DNA of 7,305 nucleotides from assembly GCA_030064795.1 (NCBI GenBank), contig JASJEI010000407.1, positions 1-7,305 on the forward strand. The letters run 5' to 3'. This stretch comes from Pleurocapsa sp. MO_226.B13. GTDB taxonomy: Bacteria > Cyanobacteriota > Cyanobacteriia > Cyanobacteriales > Xenococcaceae. The position numbers were made by a program, and so were the translations under genes. The notes beneath the pieces are model-generated. The model was not told where the DNA came from and did no database searches. It was given only the letters and a program-made list of their open reading frames with translations. How positions within the stretch are numbered: position 1 is the stretch's first letter; every line of letters starts with the position of its first letter. Shown here piece by piece: positions 4,255-7,305 of this stretch.

Positions 4255-5025
4255 ATGTTTGGTAAATATATTAGCTTTAGTATTAGCTTGGGGATTATAG
4301 CAGCAATTTTAGCTGGAATCCTTCAATGGTTAAATATATCCGCAGGTAGTTTAGTTGATTGGTTAATTGGAATTGCTTCTTTTTGGTGGCTGTTAATTAT
4401 TGTTACTATTCCCTGGAATATTTATTTTGATGCGAGCGAAACACTAACTGAGGCTGAAGGATCTCAAGAAAAAGGAATTCAAGTCGATTTAAAACAACTC
4501 AACTATGTTCGTCAAGTAGCTCGCTGGTCAATCATTGGCGCGATCGCTCTACATTTATTTTCTGCTTCTGCTTTGTATTTATTGGCTGCTACTGGTATTA
4601 GTAATGTCGGTTATGTCAGTTCGAGTTTAACTTTGTTACTGACAATTTTGCGCCCAGCTATTCGTGGTTATCAATATCTAACTACCAGATTATTAACTAT
4701 TAAAAAAGAGGTTAAGTATCCTCGTGAAGACGCTATTGAACTTGGTAATCAACTAAAATTACTTGAAACAAGAATTAAAGCATTAGAAGCTCTATTAGAT
4801 CTAAAAAATCCCGATTCCTTAATCAAAAAACAACAAGATTCAGTCCAAGAAATTCGCCATCAGCTAGCACTTCAAAAAGCGTTATTAGAAGAGGAGCGAG
4901 CTAAAAATACAGTCGAACACGAACGAATTTCTAGAGAAGCCATAACCGCTATTTCTCAATTAAGTGAAGACAGTCAATTTTTGAGTCATGTTAGAGAAAT
5001 TATTCGCTTTGTCAAAACAGCATAA
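4255..5025 (+). CDS. membrane protein of unknown function with coiled-coil C-terminus
   Basis: 256 residues; I recognise no named family. The N-terminal half has four predicted membrane segments: about 8-26, 34-57 (with WW at 44-45 and PWN at 53-55), 92-113 and 119-138. A short polar, acidic loop rich in E (60-80) lies between the second and third. The C-terminal third (about 145-250) is charged and helical with heptad-like leucines (QLKLLETRIKALEALLDL; RHQLALQKALLEEERAK), consistent with a cytoplasmic coiled coil. The layout suggests a membrane anchor that oligomerises or binds a partner through its tail. ATG at 4255 is followed directly by the first hydrophobic segment; the SD is weak. It is followed 53 bases later by the glycosylase gene on the same strand, but a functional link is not evident. 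Confidence 0.85.
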   Translation: MFGKYISFSISLGIIAAILAGILQWLNISAGSLVDWLIGIASFWWLLIIVTIPWNIYFDASETLTEAEGSQEKGIQVDLKQLNYVRQVARWSIIGAIALHLFSASALYLLAATGISNVGYVSSSLTLLLTILRPAIRGYQYLTTRLLTIKKEVKYPREDAIELGNQLKLLETRIKALEALLDLKNPDSLIKKQQDSVQEIRHQLALQKALLEEERAKNTVEHERISREAITAISQLSEDSQFLSHVREIIRFVKTA

Positions 5026-5030
5026 AAGCA

Positions 5031-5046
5031 ATCGCGATCGCGATCG
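5031..5046. repeat. overlapping HIP1-type run
   Basis: ATCGCGATCGCGATCG is a full HIP1 octamer GCGATCGC (5034-5041) extended on both sides by CGATCG units. Other HIP1 copies in the window start at 131, 1093, 1976, 2294, 4540, 5274 and 5773. HIP1 abundance is a cyanobacterial hallmark; CGATCG is a known target of a cyanobacterial cytosine-5 methyltransferase (M.Ssp6803I in Synechocystis). Confidence 0.85.
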
Positions 5047-5078
5047 AGTACCAATATTTAAATAAGAAAAGTAATTAT

Positions 5079-5720
5079 TTGGAAAAAATCGAATGGTTTC
5101 GCACTCGCCTTCAAAGTTGGGCAGAAGATAATTTGAGAGATTATCCCTGGCGCCAAACTAAAGACCCTTATTCTATTTTAGTTGCCGAATTCTTACTTCA
5201 GAGAACCGATGCCGATACGGTCGTACCAATATACAAAGCTTTTCTAACTCAATATCCGACTCTAGAGCGACTGGCGATCGCGACCGTAGATGACATAGCA
5301 GATTTATTGCAACCATTGGGTTTATTCTTCAGAGCCAAAAGATTATCTGAAACTGCCAGGATTATTAATCAGAAGTATGGTGGAAAAATCCCCGAATCGG
5401 AAACCGAACTACTAAAACTCCCAGGCATCGGCAAGTACACTGCCAGGGCGATTTGTTCTCAGGCGTTCGATAAGCCAGCAGCCGTTTTAGATACCAATGT
5501 CGCCCGTATTTTAGAAAGATTCTTTGGCATAGAAGGAGGAAGGGTAAAATCTCGGTGTAAGATTCTCTGGAACGCAGCAGAAACCGTCGCGCCAGATACA
5601 AATGTCGGACATTGGAATTTAACTTTACTGGATTTTGGAGCATTAACTTGTACTGCTAGAAATCCTAGATGTTCGGAATGTCCTCTTTCTGTACGATGTT
5701 ATTGGTTTAATTTTAATTAA
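5079..5720 (+). CDS. HhH-GPD DNA glycosylase with 4Fe-4S cluster, Mig/MutY-like
   Basis: A base-excision repair enzyme that removes a mispaired base. In 213 residues it has PWR (23-25), the helix with E37 and LLQRT (39-43), the helix-hairpin-helix LPGIGKYTA (114-122), the catalytic aspartate D138 in VLDTNVARIL, and the cluster loop C191-x6-C198-x2-C201-x5-C207. It ends right after the cluster, without the C-terminal NUDIX-like domain that MutY uses to recognise 8-oxoG. LQRT instead of LQQT and DTN instead of the DGN of MutY are features I associate with the thymine/G mismatch glycosylase Mig of Methanothermobacter; Y120 occurs in Mig and in several MutY proteins and does not decide. So a T:G glycosylase acting on deaminated 5-methylcytosine is plausible, an A:G enzyme possible. 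TTG at 5079 is the only suitable start; its SD is poor. An HNH gene follows after 70 bases. Confidence 0.9.
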   Translation: MEKIEWFRTRLQSWAEDNLRDYPWRQTKDPYSILVAEFLLQRTDADTVVPIYKAFLTQYPTLERLAIATVDDIADLLQPLGLFFRAKRLSETARIINQKYGGKIPESETELLKLPGIGKYTARAICSQAFDKPAAVLDTNVARILERFFGIEGGRVKSRCKILWNAAETVAPDTNVGHWNLTLLDFGALTCTARNPRCSECPLSVRCYWFNFN

Positions 5721-5790
5721 CAACTTATTTTAATCGGCAATTGCTACTCTACAATAATCTGAATCAGCAAGTGCGATCGCGACGATTACA

Positions 5791-6084
5791 ATGCCTATAA
5801 ATACTAGCCTTTACCCCGATAATTGGAACAGTCTAGCATTGAAAGTAAAAGAAGCTGCCCAGTGGCGATGTCAGTGCTGTGGGAAGAAATGTTACAAGCC
5901 AGGAGAAAGACCAGATAATCTTACTCGTCGAGAATGGACGGCTAACATCTTACAGGTACATCATCGTAACCATGACACGACGGATAATCGACTATCTAAT
6001 TTGCTGTCTGTTTGTGCTGCCTGTCATCTGGGTTTACATCGCAGTAGGTATTCTCCTGTTAGTGAGGGTCAGCTAAAATTGTAA
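5791..6084 (+). CDS. small HNH endonuclease-like protein
   Basis: A 97-residue protein that is essentially one HNH (beta-beta-alpha metal) module. Zinc-knuckle cysteines are C27 and C30 (WRCQCCG) with C75 and C78 (VCAACH). The nuclease core is VHHRNHDTTDNRLSNLLSVCAACHLGLH: H57-H58, N66, N70, H79 and H83, the order seen in active HNH enzymes. No other domain is present. Stand-alone HNH proteins of this kind are common in cyanobacteria and in mobile or phage DNA, with unknown targets. It starts at ATG 5791 with no clear SD, ten bases after a HIP1 octamer, and follows the glycosylase on the same strand, so a joint transcript and a DNA-processing role are possible. Confidence 0.9.
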   Translation: MPINTSLYPDNWNSLALKVKEAAQWRCQCCGKKCYKPGERPDNLTRREWTANILQVHHRNHDTTDNRLSNLLSVCAACHLGLHRSRYSPVSEGQLKL

Positions 6085-6144
6085 AGAGCGATCTGAAATT
6101 ATCCGCTGATGAGGGTGATGTTATCGGCTATTACGATTCTGCTG

Positions 6145-6176
6145 ATGATTTCAGGTCGAGGCATTTATGATTTCAG
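6145..6176. repeat. direct repeat ATGATTTCAG
   Basis: Two exact copies (6145-6154 and 6167-6176) with a 22-base period in the gap between the HNH gene and the convergent THUMP gene. An inverted CTGAAAT is present upstream near 6091. Meaning unknown. Confidence 0.35.
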
Positions 6177-6187
6177 TCCCTTACAGT

Positions 6188-6205
6188 TAACTCCTAACTC
6201 CTAAC
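6188..6205. repeat. heptamer short tandem repeat (TAACTCC)n
   Basis: TAACTCC-TAACTCC-TAAC, two and a half units. Heptamer short tandem repeats of this kind (STRR) are typical of cyanobacterial genomes. The stop codon of the THUMP gene (TAG, 6203-6201) lies inside the repeat. Confidence 0.75.
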
Positions 6206-6740
6206 CCAGCTTCAGCCAAGGATAGTGTTGCAAATCCTGACGAGTCCAGCAGGAAATTCCCCCCTGATGAGATACGGTTTCCACAGCTATAAGCGCATCG
6301 GGATCTTCAAAATCAATTTGTCCTGGACTACCGATCTTTTCAAGTTCTTCAAGGATAGTGCGATCGAGAAAATCTTCTTCATCGTCACTGGAAATTTGAC
6401 CCTTAAAACCCAAACGGTGCATATCGACATAGAAACTTTTACCAGCTAACTTCGATAGCCAGTTTGTGACTACTTCTTTTGCCTTGGTTTCAAATTCTGT
6501 TACCGATTGAAAAGAGAAAATCACCGTGACCGGGACAATTCTTGAGAAATTGTTGACCAAACCCGGCTCTTTTAATAGCTTCTCGTTGAAGTTGGCTAGA
6601 AAGCTGGCAACACTATCTACTTTAAGCAATAGTACATTCTCAAACTCACTTTGATAGACTTTGCCTAATTCTTCAAGTAGTAAATAAGCTTGGCTAAAGC
6701 TGTGTTCGTGTACTTTAACCATTACATTCCAGTCCAGCAT
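6201..6740 (-). CDS. stand-alone THUMP-domain protein
   Basis: 179 residues from ATG at 6740, chosen because AGGAG lies eight bases upstream; the frame is open further upstream but that extension is not needed. The N-terminal part (WNVMVKVHEHSFSQAYLLLE) is a compact alpha/beta region. The second half (about 85-157) shows the THUMP pattern seen in Tan1-like proteins: SFYVDMHRLGFKG (102-114), a helix, then FEDPDALIAVETV (144-156), ending in WTRQDLQHYPWLKL. THUMP binds the acceptor end of tRNA or other RNA and is normally fused to methyltransferase, deaminase, ThiI or acetylation-partner domains; no catalytic domain is present here. It may act as an RNA-binding adaptor, as Tan1/THUMPD1 does for tRNA acetylation, but this is inference. 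Its start overlaps the end of a small hydrophobic reading frame by 19 bases, a sign of translational coupling. Confidence 0.82.
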   Translation of the reverse strand: MLDWNVMVKVHEHSFSQAYLLLEELGKVYQSEFENVLLLKVDSVASFLANFNEKLLKEPGLVNNFSRIVPVTVIFSFQSVTEFETKAKEVVTNWLSKLAGKSFYVDMHRLGFKGQISSDDEEDFLDRTILEELEKIGSPGQIDFEDPDALIAVETVSHQGGISCWTRQDLQHYPWLKLG

Positions 6741-6918
6741 TTTGCTTCTCCTAAAATTCTTAATGACAGAAAAACTGCGATTGCACCTATTAAAACGATT
6801 TCCGCACCAAGCAAAACCGAAAAGGTAACAACGCAAATAGAACCAACCACACGGGCAAATTCCAGCGCAGATTAGCTTCAGTTTCAGAGATAGTCAGATC
6901 TATAGTCGAAATAGCCAT
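6722..6918 (-). pseudogene. small membrane protein reading frame upstream of the THUMP gene, apparently frameshifted
   Basis: From ATG 6918 a frame reads MAISTIDLTISETEANLRWN-LPVWLVLFALLPF and stops at 6790. In the frame one base back, a strongly hydrophobic segment (SVLLGAEIVLIGAIAVFLSL, then RILGEAKCWTGM) continues to a stop at 6722. Adding one base, either in the TTTT run (6823-6820) or in the CCC run (6855-6853), fuses them into a 65-residue protein with one long or two short membrane helices. The stop overlaps the THUMP start by 19 bases. The ATG has no SD, and the frame is open without a stop upstream to about 7048, so the true N-terminus may lie further upstream. No family recognised; the fusion is my reconstruction. 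Confidence 0.4.
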
Positions 6919-6977
6919 AGTTAACTTTTTTATTTCAAACGGCTTGATAATTTCAGCTCTTCGATTCTGATTTGAAG

Positions 6978-7280
6978 TTAAATCAAAAGTTTGAGAAACT
7001 TGTGGGGGTAAAATGCGTTCGTTACGTTTCTCCTCAAGTAAAGCGACCGTTTATGATTCATTGAGCGACAGTTTGACGGTTCTGTTGTCTCTGTGATGGG
7101 TGGTGAGCTTAAAACTCGACCCTCTACTTTTTGGATCTTAGTCAGTTGATAAAGATTACTTTCGCGGCTCAGTATCACTTTTGGTGAACCAAGATAACAG
7201 GCGATCTCAATCAAGAAACGAAAAGCTAAAGTACTTCCAAATTTTGGATAATTCATGTTTTTTTCTTCTACTCTAGACAT
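6978..7280 (-). CDS. hypothetical protein, probably the broken 5' part of the gene downstream
   Basis: A 100-residue frame from ATG 7280 (or ATG 7256, MNYPKFGSTL). The first ~70 residues look like a real protein (FGSTLAFRFLIEIACYLGSP, then ILSRESNLYQLTKIQKVEGR), the last 25 do not. Downstream, from about 7048, another frame gives a plausible continuation (VALLEEKRNERILPPQVSQT, TFDLTSNQNRRAEIIKPFEI) that runs straight into MAISTIDL of the small membrane protein. One extra A in the AAA run near 7050 would join them. So 7280-6722 may once have been one gene of about 180 residues with a C-terminal membrane segment. No family recognised; no catalytic motif seen. Confidence 0.4.
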   Translation of the reverse strand: MSRVEEKNMNYPKFGSTLAFRFLIEIACYLGSPKVILSRESNLYQLTKIQKVEGRVLSSPPITETTEPSNCRSMNHKRSLYLRRNVTNAFYPHKFLKLLI

Positions 7281-7305
7281 TACTTATTAGTCTTCCGCCA
7301 ATCCC

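Noticed and set aside
5365..5643. 92-codon open frame on - within the glycosylase gene
   Set aside because: Antisense shadow of the catalytic core of the HhH-GPD gene.
6741..6836. N-terminal extension of the THUMP protein (32 residues)
   Set aside because: The extension is Cys/Arg/Asn-rich and unlike the domain, overlaps the better hydrophobic frame, and a strong AGGAG precedes the internal ATG at 6740.

Overview
The window looks like a chromosomal piece of an AT-rich cyanobacterium. It carries at least eight copies of the cyanobacterial HIP1 octamer GCGATCGC (positions 131, 1093, 1976, 2294, 4540, 5034, 5274 and 5773), a heptamer short tandem repeat of the TAACTCC type, and families common in cyanobacteria (Hsp20/HspA, YjbQ, a secernin-like C69 protein, small HNH proteins). 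I cannot fix the genus from the sequence; the short-repeat style fits Chroococcidiopsidales/Pleurocapsales-like genomes, but that is a guess.

Left end (1-624), mostly non-coding. The 3' part of a lysine-type tRNA (anticodon CTT) enters from the left edge. It has an unusual insertion in its variable loop and is followed by its own terminator. Next comes the most remarkable stretch: 300 consecutive bases (185-484) without a single T on the + strand, so without a single A on the - strand. On the - strand a TATGAT -10 box sits exactly at the upstream border, and a near-ideal intrinsic terminator (G5-TTCG-C5 followed by T7) sits at the downstream end. I read this as a gene for a non-coding RNA of about 330 nt whose first ~294 nt contain no adenine. 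Open frames here are artefacts: without T on one strand and A on the other, stop codons cannot occur on either strand.

Middle (625-3768). An SDR-family oxidoreductase resembling gluconate 5-dehydrogenase (-) diverges from a small heat-shock protein gene (+) with a good SD, a possible thermosensing leader and a clear terminator. A two-gene operon on the - strand follows: yjbQ first, then a secernin-like C69/Ntn-hydrolase gene broken by one extra G in a G run. A TTGACA/TTTAAT promoter precedes yjbQ.

Right half (4255-7280). On the + strand: an unknown membrane protein with a coiled-coil tail, a compact HhH-GPD DNA glycosylase with a 4Fe-4S loop that most resembles the Mig/MutY branch, and a small HNH-nuclease-like protein; the last two may form a DNA-processing pair. 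On the - strand: a stand-alone THUMP-domain protein whose start overlaps the end of a small hydrophobic reading frame. That frame appears split from upstream coding sequence by one or two single-base shifts. Three suspected indels in the window all map to short homopolymers, so sequencing error and real gene decay must both be kept in mind.
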